Source of the DNA: Desulfurellaceae bacterium bin18
GTDB taxonomy: Bacteria; Desulfobacterota; Binatia; Bin18
Assembly: GCA_002238415.1 (NCBI GenBank)
Contig: MPMI01000019.1
Coordinates: 1 to 64,000 of the forward strand
Reading direction: 5' to 3'
Length of the DNA: 64,000 bases
In this document: in pieces, positions 8,600-17,760 of the stretch
How positions within the stretch are numbered: position 1 is the first letter of the stretch
Layout: each line of letters starts with the position of its first letter
Notes under the pieces: generated by a model
Database searches by the model: none
The model's input: only the letters and a program-made list of their open reading frames with translations
What the model was told of the DNA's origin: nothing
Made by a program: the position numbers and the translations under genes

Positions 8600-9877
8600 A
8601 TGACTACGATCAAAACAGCCCGGTCCCAATCAAACGGACACAAATGGCACGCCCGGTATCCCGAGCTCGGAACGGAGCCACTACCGCTTGAGGTCTTTAC
8701 CTCGAAAGAACAGTTTTCACTCGAACGAGAACATATTTTCCAGAAAGTCTGGTTGAACGTCTGCCGGGTCGAACAACTTCCCAATCCGGGCGATTATTGG
8801 GTAAAAGACATCGGCGTGTGCAACACTTCGGTCATCGTGGTACGCGGCAGAGATGGACAGCTCAGAGCCTTTCACAATATGTGTTCTCACCGCGGCAATA
8901 AGCTTATCTGGGCTCAGCAGGGCAATAGTTCAGCCTTTCCCTGCAAGTTCCACGGCTGGATGTACGGCTTGGACGGCACCCTCAAATTTGTTCCGGATGA
9001 GGAAAAATTTTTTGATCTCAAGAAAGACTGCCTAGGTCTGAGCCCTGTTCATGTTGATGTGTGGGAAGGATTTGTCTTTATCAATATTGATCCCGACCCG
9101 CAGGAAACACTCCAGGACTACTTGGGCGAGATGGCAGCCCAACTCACCGGCTATCCCTTTGCCGAGTGTTCGGCCACCGCGTTTTCCTGGCGAAGCGAAG
9201 TCAAGGCAAACTGGAAAATCGTGAAGGATTCGTTTCAGGAGGTGTATCACGTGGGCTGTCTCCACAAGCGCTCACTCCCTGACGCGTTTGTGAGTAAAGA
9301 CAATCCTTATACCCATGTGCTCGATATGAAGCTCTTCCCGCGCCACGGTCGGGCCTCTCTCTTCGGCAATGTGGCGCATCAACCGAGTCCGGTCCAGACA
9401 TTATCCTATAAGCATGGCTCAATCCTGGTTCGTAACGGTTTTTCCGAGCAAACGCTGCCCGTGGGTATCAACCCAACCCGTAGTACAAACTGGTCCTTTG
9501 AACTGCACGTCATCTTTCCGGCCTTCTTCGTCGTTGTCTCGGAGGGCACCTATTTCACGCATCAGTTCTGGCCGCTGGACGTGGACCGCACGATCTGGGA
9601 ATCAACGACCTATTTTCCGAAAGCCAGGAATCTTGCTCAGCGTTTCAGTCAGGAATATAGCCGGATTATCTTTCGCGATATTTTTATGGAGGACGCAAGA
9701 ACGGTTGAAGAGACGCAGTCGGTTCTCTCCTCCGGGGCCAAGCAAGATTTTATCCTCCAGGATTATGAACTCCTGGTACGGCACAGCCATAATGTGGTCT
9801 TAAACATGATCACCGGCAAAAACGACGGAAGAACGTTTGTCAGAGCGTCCAAAAGAGCGGGGGAAGCACATGTCTGA
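8600..9877 (+). CDS. Rieske non-haem iron ring-hydroxylating oxygenase, large subunit
   Basis: A 425-residue oxygenase. The [2Fe-2S] Rieske motif is C95-x-H97 (MCSHRGNK) and C115-x2-H118 (CKFHGW). The mononuclear iron site is seen as D210 in VKDSF and H217/H222 in YHVGCLH. Such enzymes hydroxylate aromatic or alkyl-ammonium substrates using electrons from a reductase, which is not encoded nearby. GGAGGGAAG before ATG 8600 fixes the start; an open frame extends upstream but overlaps the preceding gene. It overlaps the next gene by 8 bases, indicating coupling. Confidence 0.92.
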   Translation: MTTIKTARSQSNGHKWHARYPELGTEPLPLEVFTSKEQFSLEREHIFQKVWLNVCRVEQLPNPGDYWVKDIGVCNTSVIVVRGRDGQLRAFHNMCSHRGNKLIWAQQGNSSAFPCKFHGWMYGLDGTLKFVPDEEKFFDLKKDCLGLSPVHVDVWEGFVFINIDPDPQETLQDYLGEMAAQLTGYPFAECSATAFSWRSEVKANWKIVKDSFQEVYHVGCLHKRSLPDAFVSKDNPYTHVLDMKLFPRHGRASLFGNVAHQPSPVQTLSYKHGSILVRNGFSEQTLPVGINPTRSTNWSFELHVIFPAFFVVVSEGTYFTHQFWPLDVDRTIWESTTYFPKARNLAQRFSQEYSRIIFRDIFMEDARTVEETQSVLSSGAKQDFILQDYELLVRHSHNVVLNMITGKNDGRTFVRASKRAGEAHV

Positions 9878-10196
9878 GCAACACTTGCCCGCAGCTTTCC
9901 AGGACCTCGAACCGTGGCTCGCGTGGTCGTTGGCAACCGAGCGGGAACGGAGCACCAAACGCCACGCGAGCACGATAGCGGAGATCAAGGCGTTTTATGA
10001 GGCGATGCTGGCTCGCATGGACGAAATCTTACCCTACTTAGAGCAGTTCTCTCCTGATGATGTTCCCCCGGAAACAAAGCGATTATTTTATCTCACCTTG
10101 TCCTTGGCTGAGGTTGCGCCAGCGGCGGAACTTTACGGTCAGCCAAGCGTGGTCGATGGGTTCGATGTCTTCCGGTTTACGCCGGGTGGTGAGTAA
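9870..10196 (+). CDS. small helical protein coupled to the Rieske oxygenase
   Basis: A 108-residue protein starting inside the last codons of the Rieske gene (8-base overlap). It looks mostly helical (AFYEAMLARMDEILPYLEQF) with a LTLSLAEVAPAAELYGQP stretch. No catalytic motif is recognised. The tight coupling suggests an accessory or small subunit of the oxygenase. It does not resemble the classical beta subunit (NTF2 fold), so its role is open. Confidence 0.7.
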   Translation: MSEQHLPAAFQDLEPWLAWSLATERERSTKRHASTIAEIKAFYEAMLARMDEILPYLEQFSPDDVPPETKRLFYLTLSLAEVAPAAELYGQPSVVDGFDVFRFTPGGE

Positions 10197-10242
10197 GCCG
10201 TCAATAAGAAGAATTTCCCGACATTGAGAAGGGTCGTCACTG

Positions 10243-10608
10243 ATGATCACCGACACGATGTTTGTCATAGCAGTCCCAAACCTGGAGAGATCGGGAGCGT
10301 TCTATCGAGACGTACTCGGGTTTGAAATTCAGGAAATCGGAGATCCGGGCTGGCGTCTTTTTGTACGGGAGTCATGCCGGATCATGGCCGGGGAGTGTCC
10401 GGATGCGATTCCGGCCGCAGAGCTTGGGGATCACTCGTACTTCGCCTATTTGGTCGTTGACACTGTAGATGAATTCCACCAGAGGGCACGGGCTCATGGA
10501 GTGGCGCTCATCAAAGAAATCCGGGATGAGCCGTGGGGCATGCGGGAGTTTGGCCTGCGAACGGTCGATGGTCATCGCATCATGTTGGGGAGTCGGCTCC
10601 GAGGCTAA
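10243..10608 (+). CDS. VOC-family protein (glyoxalase-like)
   Basis: A 121-residue VOC module: FVIAVPNLERSGAFYRDVLGFEI at the start and MREFGLRTVDGHRIMLGSRL at the end. It lies 46 bases after the Rieske-associated small gene and probably shares that transcript. It could act on a hydroxylated product or be a resistance or binding protein. The substrate cannot be told from sequence. Confidence 0.8.
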   Translation: MITDTMFVIAVPNLERSGAFYRDVLGFEIQEIGDPGWRLFVRESCRIMAGECPDAIPAAELGDHSYFAYLVVDTVDEFHQRARAHGVALIKEIRDEPWGMREFGLRTVDGHRIMLGSRLRG

Positions 10609-10649
10609 GCGCAGCGGTTCCCAGCGACCTATTCGCAGACCCCCTTCCC

Positions 10650-11357
10650 TCAGAATTTTTCCTTGAACGGCCGCACATCGATTTCGATCGTCCAGGAACT
10701 GCGGTCCTGATGCGCCATATGCCAGTACGTCTCGGCAATGGCCTCGGGCTTGAGCATGTCGTCCGCGGTCATATTGGGATAGTTACGGCCAGGGATGTCG
10801 ATTACGCCATCGACATTGACCCAACCCACATGGATGCCCTTGGGCCCAAGGTCGCGCGCCAGCGACTGCACCAAACCGCGCAGGGCGAACTTGGCCGGAC
10901 CGAAGGCGGCTGAGCGGGGGCCGGCCTTGACGCCGGCGGTCGCGCCGGTAAACAGCATACTGCCGCGTCCGCGTTCAAGCATGTCCGGGACTACTTCCCT
11001 CGCGCTCAGAAACGCGCCATAGGCGTTGACCCGCCAGGAGTTCTCGTACTGTTCCGGGGTTATATCGGCGATTGTGCCGAAGGTCCCACCGCCGGCGTTA
11101 TACAGCAGGATTTCGGGCGGGCCGAGCTGTTCACGGATCGTCTTGAACAGGGCCTCGATCTGGGCTCGGTCGCTCAGGTCAGCCGGAGCCTCGTAGACCT
11201 GCCCCCCTTCAGCACGAATTTCTTCCGCCAGCGATGCGAGGTATTCCGTGCGGCGGGCGTTGATTGCCACCGCATATTCTTTAGCGAACCGGCGGGCCAG
11301 AGCGGCCCCTAAGCCAGGACCAACTCCGAGCACTGCGGCAACTGGTTTTTCTGCCAT
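10650..11357 (-). CDS. atypical short-chain dehydrogenase/reductase
   Basis: A 235-residue Rossmann protein with the dinucleotide loop GVGPGLGAALARRFA and the YNAGGG segment of classical SDRs. In the usual Y-x3-K active site the tyrosine is phenylalanine (AAFGPAKFALRGL), so ordinary ketone/alcohol chemistry is doubtful. An AF-x2-AK variant is known in a subset of SDRs. Start ATG 11357 is chosen because AAAGGA lies upstream; the frame extends 12 codons further without a ribosome site. It ends convergently with the VOC gene. Confidence 0.82.
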   Translation of the reverse strand: MAEKPVAAVLGVGPGLGAALARRFAKEYAVAINARRTEYLASLAEEIRAEGGQVYEAPADLSDRAQIEALFKTIREQLGPPEILLYNAGGGTFGTIADITPEQYENSWRVNAYGAFLSAREVVPDMLERGRGSMLFTGATAGVKAGPRSAAFGPAKFALRGLVQSLARDLGPKGIHVGWVNVDGVIDIPGRNYPNMTADDMLKPEAIAETYWHMAHQDRSSWTIEIDVRPFKEKF

Positions 11358-11515
11358 ACTAGTATCCTTTCGTTCGGAAGAATTGTAACGCACATCCTAC
11401 CGATAGCAGGGAAAAGGAACAAGCGTTTGCAGCGGACACCCATCTGATATACCTATCGGCCTTTGTCAGCGACAGAATCGGTCAGCGACAGCAGCGAGAG
11501 GCAGAGGAGAGACGC

Positions 11516-12499
11516 ATGCAGGATGTCAAGTTTGGCTTGTTCCTACCCACCGGTGACTTTGCCGCGGCGAAGCAGGTCGCGCTGCGTGCCGAGAACGACG
11601 GCTTTTATTCGGTGTCGCTCAACGATCACTTTTTTTCTCCGTTGGGCTCACCCCAGGTGCCGCAGTTGGAGTGCTTCACCACGCTGACCGCGGTTGCCGC
11701 TGTGACCAGCCGCATCCGTCTGACGCCCACGGTCACCGCTGCCTCGTTTCGTCCGCCCCCGCTGCTGGCCAAGATTACCTCCACCCTGGACCAGGTCAGT
11801 AATGGGCGGCTGACCCTAGGCTTGGGAGCCGGCTGGCAGCAATCGGAATACGATGCCCACGGCTATGCCTATCCCTCCAACGCGGAACGTCTGGCCCAAA
11901 TGGCCGAGGCCATCCAGGTGCTCAAAGCCATGTGGACCCAGGCAGAGCCGACGTTTCACGGCCAGTATTACACAATCGATAAGGCGTATAATAATCCGAG
12001 ACCGGTACAACAGCCCCGTCCGCCGCTCATGCTGGGCGGCTCGGGGAGCGGCCTGCTCAAAATCGCCGCAGCCGAAGCCGACATCCTCAATATCATCCCC
12101 CCCATTTTTAACGGCAAGGACTTCGTGAACGACCCGGTCGCCACCGTCGCCTTCGACATGGCTCAACTCGAACGGCGGATTGGCATGTTCCGTAAGTATG
12201 TCGGCGAGGCCGGCCGTGACCCGCAACACATTGAGCTGGGCGGCATGCTCATGCTGTGTGTGTCCGATACGGCCGACGATCCCGCGTTTGGCAAAATTGC
12301 GTCCCGCCTGGGCTTTCCCGATGTCGAAACGGCCCGTCGCTCGCCGCTGCTCTGTATGGGGACCCCGGATGAGGTCAGACGTGATCTCACCACGCGTATT
12401 GAAGACTTGGGCCTCACCTATTTCATTTTTATACCGACATCCATGGATACGCAGACGCTTTTCGTCAAGAACGTCATGCCCGAGTTTGTATCCCGCTAG
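11516..12499 (+). CDS. LLM-class, probably F420-dependent, oxidoreductase
   Basis: A 327-residue luciferase-like protein. Markers are MQDVKFGLFLPTGDF at the start, VSLNDHFF, SNGRLTLGLGAGWQQSEYDAHG and PVQQPRPPLMLGGSGSGLL. The GAGW-x3-E(Y/H) motif is typical of the F420-using branch. A GAGGAGAG ribosome site precedes ATG 11516. It is divergent from the SDR gene, and a CvfB-like RNA-binding gene begins 18 bases after its stop. Confidence 0.88.
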   Translation: MQDVKFGLFLPTGDFAAAKQVALRAENDGFYSVSLNDHFFSPLGSPQVPQLECFTTLTAVAAVTSRIRLTPTVTAASFRPPPLLAKITSTLDQVSNGRLTLGLGAGWQQSEYDAHGYAYPSNAERLAQMAEAIQVLKAMWTQAEPTFHGQYYTIDKAYNNPRPVQQPRPPLMLGGSGSGLLKIAAAEADILNIIPPIFNGKDFVNDPVATVAFDMAQLERRIGMFRKYVGEAGRDPQHIELGGMLMLCVSDTADDPAFGKIASRLGFPDVETARRSPLLCMGTPDEVRRDLTTRIEDLGLTYFIFIPTSMDTQTLFVKNVMPEFVSR

Positions 12500-12517
12500 A
12501 GTGAGGGCTCTCCACAC

Positions 12518-13384
12518 ATGCCACACATCGGTACGTTGAATGAACTCCGGGTCGTTAGAGAAACCTATAGCGGAGTCTATCTCGACGCTGGGGAACTTGG
12601 CGAAATACTGCTCCCCCAGCAATATGTTCCCACTCATTGTCGGACGGGCGACCGCCTGACCGTTTTTCTCTATACGGATTCCGAGGACCGTCCGATTGCC
12701 ACCACGCAATCGCCCTTGGCCATGGCCGGCGACTTTGCGCGGCTCAAGGTCGTCGCCGAGACACCGGTCGGCGCTTTTCTCGATTGGGGCTTGCCCAAGG
12801 ATCTGCTGGTTCCTTTTCGAGAACAAAACACGCCGATGAAAAAGGGACGCGCCTATATTGTCAGAGTCTATCTGGATGAGCGGAGTCAGCGTGTCGTCGC
12901 CTCGGCAAAACTCGATCGCTTTCTGTCCGATACCACAACCGATCTTCACGCCGGTCAGGAAGTTGAACTTTTCGTCTGCACCCAGACGACGCTGGGCCGC
13001 AAGGTCATTATCAATCGGACACACTGGGGCCTGTTGCACTCCAGTGACATCTTTCAGCCGCTTCATAGCGGACACCGGCTGACCGGCTTCGTCAAAACCG
13101 TGCGAGCGGACGGGAAGATTGACGTCTGTCTGCACAAGCCGGGATATGCAAAAGTCTCGGATATCAGCGCAATAATTCTGGACGCTCTGGAACAACACGG
13201 CGGACAGATTCCCGTTACCGACCGGAGTACCCCCGAGTCTATCCGGCAGTGGTTCGGGGTGAGCAAAAAGACCTATAAAAAAGCCCTGGGGGCGCTGTAT
13301 AAGAAGAAATTAGTGACCCTGACGGATGCCCAGGTCAGCCTGAACCGGAACAGCCGGAAACAGACTGCGGTCACCGGGCCGTGA
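12518..13384 (+). CDS. CvfB/YitL-like S1-domain RNA-binding protein
   Basis: A 288-residue protein built of consecutive S1-like beta-barrels (LRVVRETYSGVYLDAGELGE; LKVVAETPVGAFLDWGLPKD; LTGFVKTVRADGKIDVCL). It ends in a winged helix (PESIRQWFGVSKKTYKKAL), the CvfB arrangement. CvfB homologues bind RNA and affect virulence or general gene expression in Firmicutes. The phrase LPKDLLVPFREQNTPMKKG is very family-typical. It may be co-transcribed with the LLM gene 18 bases upstream. Confidence 0.85.
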   Translation: MPHIGTLNELRVVRETYSGVYLDAGELGEILLPQQYVPTHCRTGDRLTVFLYTDSEDRPIATTQSPLAMAGDFARLKVVAETPVGAFLDWGLPKDLLVPFREQNTPMKKGRAYIVRVYLDERSQRVVASAKLDRFLSDTTTDLHAGQEVELFVCTQTTLGRKVIINRTHWGLLHSSDIFQPLHSGHRLTGFVKTVRADGKIDVCLHKPGYAKVSDISAIILDALEQHGGQIPVTDRSTPESIRQWFGVSKKTYKKALGALYKKKLVTLTDAQVSLNRNSRKQTAVTGP

Positions 13385-13401
13385 GGGCCGCTTTCTCCGG
13401 C

Positions 13402-14220
13402 CTAAGCGTTCTGCCGCTCAATCCGCTTGCGTAGCTTCTCCAGATAGGGTTGGACATCCGGCGCAAAGGCCCGATGCTCGGACAGCTTGGTAAAGTGCGC
13501 CAGCGCACGTGGATATTCGGTTTCCGCGCCAGCATGGAATATCAGGTCGAGGCCGTTGTCGGCTAATAATTTCTGCTGGGCCCTTTCGTTGGAGAACAAC
13601 GCGATTTCCGCCACAAAGCAGATATCCGCCAGGGTGACAGTATCGCCAACCAGATAGTCCCGGTCTGGGGCAAGCCCCCGTTCAATACCGGAGAGATAAA
13701 TCCCAAAGGCGTCTTTCGCCCTGGCGTGAATATCCGCCGTCATCTTGCCGCCCATCAAGGCCAGGAGATAAATCTGCGAGTCCCGCGCGAAGACCAGACT
13801 GGCGTCCAGAAAGCTATCGATGCGTGTAGCGGAATATGCGTCCGTGCCGTACACCGGATAGGCCTCCTGCCCCAGGCGCCCGACTGCGCGCATGATACTG
13901 TTGGATTCAAAAATACCGGTCTTGCCGTCAGGGCTGAAGGCGGCTGGAACCGTCCCGAACGGGTGCGCTTCGAGAAAGGCGTCGGTCTTGAACAAACGCC
14001 CGCTAAAACCGGCGCGGGCCTGCCGCTCCGTCTCCTGGGGAGCCGTTTTTTCTTCTTCGGTCAGCGGGCGGGCCTCAAAATCCCACAGCCAGTGCTGCAA
14101 GTCGGGCGGGGCACTGCCCCGGATATCAATACGGATATCGCACAAACGAGCCGCAATGGTGGCCTTCCAAATACGCGGGTTGGGCAGATAGGAAAAAATG
14201 CGGAGGTCAAAGTCTGGCAT
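13402..14220 (-). CDS. glutathione S-transferase-like protein
   Basis: A 272-residue protein with a thioredoxin-like N-terminal half (LRIFSYLPNPRIWKATIAAR; GTVPAAFSPDGKTGIFESNSIMRAVGRL) and an all-helical C-terminal half (DRDYLVGDTVTLADICFVAEIAL). The ESNSI segment is the glutathione gamma-glutamyl site of GSTs. The layout resembles the eEF1B-gamma/fungal GST group rather than Sigma or Beta. It is convergent with the CvfB-like gene, and divergent from the truncated haemoglobin. Confidence 0.8.
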   Translation of the reverse strand: MPDFDLRIFSYLPNPRIWKATIAARLCDIRIDIRGSAPPDLQHWLWDFEARPLTEEEKTAPQETERQARAGFSGRLFKTDAFLEAHPFGTVPAAFSPDGKTGIFESNSIMRAVGRLGQEAYPVYGTDAYSATRIDSFLDASLVFARDSQIYLLALMGGKMTADIHARAKDAFGIYLSGIERGLAPDRDYLVGDTVTLADICFVAEIALFSNERAQQKLLADNGLDLIFHAGAETEYPRALAHFTKLSEHRAFAPDVQPYLEKLRKRIERQNA

Positions 14221-14289
14221 GGTGACTATCCTTTCCGAACGGAATATATCTCAGGCGAGAGAGCATAACAGAAGAACTGGACTGAGAAC

Positions 14290-14709
14290 ATGACAACACA
14301 TATCCACAACGAACAGCCGAGGTATGGCGACGGCGATGCTTCCTTTCAGGCTGCCGGCGGTGAGACGGGGATTCGGCGCTTAGTCGATGATTTTTACGAG
14401 TTGATGGGACAGTTGCCCGAGACCCAGGAAATTCGAGCCCTGCACCCGGCTGATCTCACCCAGTCCCGAGACAAACTGGCCCGGTTTTTATGTGGCTGGT
14501 TGGGCGGACCGCAGCGGTATCGTGAAAAATACGGCCCGATCAGGATTCCGAGCGCGCATGCCCATCTGCACATCGGGACGAAACAGCGCGACGCCTGGCT
14601 GGCGTGTATGCACCAGGCGCTGGAGCAACAGCCGTACGCAGAAAGCTTCAAGGCGTATCTGATCGAACAGTTGGCTATTCCCGCGGAACGGTGTCGGACG
14701 CGGGATTAG
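14290..14709 (+). CDS. group II truncated haemoglobin
   Basis: A 139-residue 2-on-2 globin. The proximal-helix region is SAHAHLHIGTKQRDAWL, including the His-Ala-His and the Trp of group II (TrHbO). The N-terminal globin entry is GGETGIRRLVDDFYELM. Group II proteins bind O2/NO tightly and serve redox detoxification. Its stop overlaps by four bases the stop of the convergent gene 14706-15020. Confidence 0.85.
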   Translation: MTTHIHNEQPRYGDGDASFQAAGGETGIRRLVDDFYELMGQLPETQEIRALHPADLTQSRDKLARFLCGWLGGPQRYREKYGPIRIPSAHAHLHIGTKQRDAWLACMHQALEQQPYAESFKAYLIEQLAIPAERCRTRD

Positions 14710-15020
14710 GCCGTGGAGCCCTCGGCCCAGGGTTGGCCAAGCCGCTCGGCGACCGCGCGGGGGGAATACGGAGATGAGTAGAAACCGACCTTGTAGCTCG
14801 ATCCGGCAGCGACATCGCTCGGCTGGAGTTCGACCAGCACCATATCGGCGGACGACACTTCTTGTGCAGGAAGGCCGGGATCAGGCGCGTGGTCGGTATA
14901 AAATCGATGGACGCCAATATCCAAAGGCCACTGGATACTCTCGAAAGGCCGCTCATAGGCCGGCTTGCCGCCGACGGCAATCAGCCGATTTTCCTGTCGG
15001 ATAAACCACACTTTTGCCAT
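14706..15020 (-). CDS. hypothetical 104-residue protein
   Basis: A small protein starting MAKVWFIRQENRLIAVGGKP with a mixed alpha/beta pattern and no transmembrane segment. No family is recognised. It lies 14 bases downstream of the M24 peptidase gene on the same strand and is likely co-transcribed with it. The real, non-shadow status rests on that spacing and on the neat convergent overlap with the haemoglobin stop. Confidence 0.65.
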   Translation of the reverse strand: MAKVWFIRQENRLIAVGGKPAYERPFESIQWPLDIGVHRFYTDHAPDPGLPAQEVSSADMVLVELQPSDVAAGSSYKVGFYSSPYSPRAVAERLGQPWAEGSTA

Positions 15021-15034
15021 AGACTCATCTTTCC

Positions 15035-16207
15035 TCAGGTGAGAATAGGGATGACTTCCGTTTGGACCGGATCGCCGGTCACAATCGCTTCATTCTCGGT
15101 GATATAGACGTCAACCTCACTGCGCACCCCGAAGTCGCCCGCCAGATAAATTCCGGGCTCGACCGAGAAGCAGGTATGAGGCAGCACCCGGCGCGTATCA
15201 CGGGTCTCGACGCCATCCATATTTGCGCCGTTGCCGTGGACTTCCGTGCCGATAGAGTGGCCGGTTCGATGAAAGAACTGGTCGCCATAGCCGGCAGCGG
15301 TAATAACACTTCGGGAAGCAGTATCAACTTCGTGACCGAAAAACGTCTGGCCGTCTGCCACCCGCGCTTCTACAAAGGATATTGCGGCATCCCGCGCCTC
15401 ACGAACGAGTTGAAATATCGCCTGATAGCGCTCGGGGACGACCTTGCCCATAAAGCCGGTCCAGGTGATATCGGCATACACCCCGTCCGGCTCTTTGGCC
15501 CAGAGATCAATCAGCACAAAGTCACCGGGCCGAATCAGCGCCGTCTGCTCGGCCGTTGGCGTGTAGTGCGGGTCCGCGCTATGGGCGTTGGCCGCCACAA
15601 CAGGCGGATGGTAGGTCGTCAGCCCAGCTTGGGCAAAGCGGTCCAGGATGAATTGTTGCACCTGATATTCAGACAGCGGCGTATTGTCTCGCAAATAACC
15701 AAAGGCGGCGTCAACCGTCTGGCGAACCACGGTGGCCGCACGGCGATGGCTGTGCCATTGCTCTCGGGTCCAGACCGCCTCAAACCGCTGCACCAGGTCC
15801 GCAGACGAGACCACCTCAACCCCGAGCTGACGGATGGTTTCAATTGTGCCGGCGTCAACACGCGAGATGTACGGGATGGCGTTCCCCGGAGAATACTGCA
15901 TGGCAACGCGCCGCCGATTGCGCAGCAGCTCGGTGAGGCGTTCTGCGTGCTGCTGCCAGGTGAAAAACGGCAGTTTTGGTCCGGGCAGGCTATCCAGACG
16001 ATGCGGCTCAATGCTGGAAACGAGTCCGACCGGCGCGCCCTCAGCCGGAATGAAATAATACCAACATCGCGTCGACAGCTCTGTTTCATCGAGCCCGAGA
16101 ATCCGGTAGGCGAGCGGGTCACTGCCCCGAAAATCGTAAAACAGCCACCCGTCGAGCGTCTCTTCTTGCAGTGCGTGCTGAATCTCACGCAGGCGGTCTG
16201 CGTCCAT
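15035..16207 (-). CDS. M24-family metallopeptidase (Xaa-Pro aminopeptidase/creatinase fold)
   Basis: A 390-residue pita-bread-fold enzyme. The dinuclear metal ligands are recognisable: Asp in FVLIDLWAKEPDGVYADITW (two Asp), His in GHSIGTEVHGNG, Glu in CFSVEPGIYL and Glu in VRSEVDVYI. It would remove N-terminal residues before proline or cleave related amides. Start ATG 16207 has GAGGAGG just upstream, which decides against ATG 16234. It is divergent from the L31 gene. Confidence 0.9.
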   Translation of the reverse strand: MDADRLREIQHALQEETLDGWLFYDFRGSDPLAYRILGLDETELSTRCWYYFIPAEGAPVGLVSSIEPHRLDSLPGPKLPFFTWQQHAERLTELLRNRRRVAMQYSPGNAIPYISRVDAGTIETIRQLGVEVVSSADLVQRFEAVWTREQWHSHRRAATVVRQTVDAAFGYLRDNTPLSEYQVQQFILDRFAQAGLTTYHPPVVAANAHSADPHYTPTAEQTALIRPGDFVLIDLWAKEPDGVYADITWTGFMGKVVPERYQAIFQLVREARDAAISFVEARVADGQTFFGHEVDTASRSVITAAGYGDQFFHRTGHSIGTEVHGNGANMDGVETRDTRRVLPHTCFSVEPGIYLAGDFGVRSEVDVYITENEAIVTGDPVQTEVIPILT

Positions 16208-16271
16208 ACCCTCCTCGCTTGAGTTGCGGCCCATCTGACGAGATGGTAATACTAGCCGCTGGAGGTTGAGA

Positions 16272-16544
16272 ATGAAAGCAGGAATTCATCCAGAAGCATA
16301 TCGAGCTGTCGTCTTTCAGGACACCGCTGCGAACTTTGCCTTCCTCACTCGGGCGTGCATCGAGACGGACGAAACAATCGAGTGGGAAGACGGCAAGACC
16401 TATCCGTTGTATAAGCTCGATATTTCGAGCGCGTCCCATCCGTTCTATACCGGGAAACAGCGCATTGTTGATACAGCAGGACGCGTTGAGCGCTTCCGCC
16501 GGAGATACGGGTTGCAAGACTCGGAGAAAAAAGAAGACGCATAG
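16272..16544 (+). CDS. rpmE2: 50S ribosomal protein L31, type B
   Basis: A 90-residue protein with the type-B L31 pattern: [39 protein letters not shown] and [20 protein letters not shown]. It lacks the CxxC zinc site of type-A L31. In many bacteria this zinc-free paralogue replaces L31 under zinc shortage; here no type-A copy is in view. GGAGG precedes ATG 16272. It sits just upstream of prfA, as is common for L31 genes. Confidence 0.95.
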   Translation: MKAGIHPEAYRAVVFQDTAANFAFLTRACIETDETIEWEDGKTYPLYKLDISSASHPFYTGKQRIVDTAGRVERFRRRYGLQDSEKKEDA

Positions 16545-16578
16545 CCTGCGTCGGACGGACGCAGAGCAAGAGCGAGCG

Positions 16579-16603
16579 GAGGGGCGGTTTTCTACCGCCC
16601 CTC
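16579..16603 (+). terminator. hairpin after L31
   Basis: GAGGGGCGGT pairs with ACCGCCCCTC (10 bp, loop TTTCT) between rpmE2 and prfA. There is no T run after it, so it may be a weak terminator or an mRNA processing/stability stem. Confidence 0.5.
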
Positions 16604-16641
16604 AGTGTATGTATCCCTTGCTATAGCTCCCGGTTACGATT

Positions 16642-17727
16642 ATGAGCGAAGCCGTTGCGTTGCACGAAAAACTCTCCGAGGTTGAGAAGCGTTACGAAGA
16701 AGTGGAAGGCACGCTAGGCCGTCCCGAGGTCGCCAGCGACGTCAAGGAGTATGCCAAGCTGGCCAAGGAGCATGCCTCTCTGGAAGAAGTCGTGACGTGC
16801 TTTCGGGAATGGCGCAAAGTCCATGAGGACCTTGAAGGCAGCAAAGCCCTGCTTGAAGATAGCGACCCGGACATGCGCGATCTGGCGCAAGAAGAGATCG
16901 AGGGTTTGAGCCAACGGGCCACCCAGCTTGAAGACCAACTCCACCTCTTGCTACTTCCCACGGATCCGCTTGACGAGAAAAACGTCATCCTTGAAATTCG
17001 GGCCGGTACCGGTGGCGAGGAAGCCAGTTTGTTTGCCGCTGACCTGTTTCGGATGTATTCGCATTATGCTGAACAGCGTAACTGGCGTATGGACGTGCTG
17101 AGTTCAAGCCCAACCGGTCTGGGTGGATTTAAAGAAATCATCAGCATGGTGACAGGCAAAAATGCGTATAGCCGTCTCAAATTCGAGGGCGGGGTGCATC
17201 GCGTCCAGCGGGTCCCCGAGACGGAAGCGTCGGGTCGGATTCATACCTCGGCCGTCACGGTGGCGATCCTGCCTGAAGCGGATGAGGTCGATATCGCCAT
17301 TGACGAAAAAGAACTCCGGGTCGATGTTTTTCGATCCTCCGGTCCGGGCGGGCAGAGTGTCAACACCACGGATTCGGCCGTCCGTATTACGCATCTGCCG
17401 ACCAACCTGGTGGTCTCCTGTCAGGATGAGAAGTCACAACACAAAAATAAAACCAAGGCGCTCAAAATCCTGCGTTCCCGACTCCTCGAACGGGCACAAG
17501 AAGAACAACATGCTGAAATCACCGCTTCCAGACGAAGCATGGTCGGCTCGGGAGATCGATCCGAGCGGATACGAACCTATAATTTCCCCCAATCGCGCAT
17601 GACGGACCATCGGATCAATATGACGCTCCACACGCTTGAGCGTATTCTCGATGGCGAGCTCGACCCCGTCGTCGATGCTCTGATCACTTCGCATCAAGCC
17701 GAAATGCTTCAAACCGAGGCCGGCTAA
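16642..17727 (+). CDS. prfA: peptide chain release factor 1
   Basis: A 361-residue class I release factor reading UAA/UAG. The universal GGQ peptidyl-hydrolysis loop appears as [17 protein letters not shown], and the codon-recognition PxT tripeptide is in the VPETEAS region. RF1-specific [11 protein letters not shown] and [13 protein letters not shown] are present. It is followed by prmC, the methyltransferase that modifies the GGQ glutamine, the usual functional pairing. Confidence 0.97.
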   Translation: MSEAVALHEKLSEVEKRYEEVEGTLGRPEVASDVKEYAKLAKEHASLEEVVTCFREWRKVHEDLEGSKALLEDSDPDMRDLAQEEIEGLSQRATQLEDQLHLLLLPTDPLDEKNVILEIRAGTGGEEASLFAADLFRMYSHYAEQRNWRMDVLSSSPTGLGGFKEIISMVTGKNAYSRLKFEGGVHRVQRVPETEASGRIHTSAVTVAILPEADEVDIAIDEKELRVDVFRSSGPGGQSVNTTDSAVRITHLPTNLVVSCQDEKSQHKNKTKALKILRSRLLERAQEEQHAEITASRRSMVGSGDRSERIRTYNFPQSRMTDHRINMTLHTLERILDGELDPVVDALITSHQAEMLQTEAG

Positions 17728-17760
17728 ATCAGGTCCGGCGGGATTGTTTCCGGCACGGGA

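Noticed and set aside
11816-13198. A 460-codon open frame on the minus strand
   Set aside because: It is antisense to the clear LLM and CvfB-like genes; its translation shows no family motif.
15062-16222. A 386-codon plus-strand frame
   Set aside because: It is the antisense shadow of the M24 peptidase, whose metal ligands are intact.
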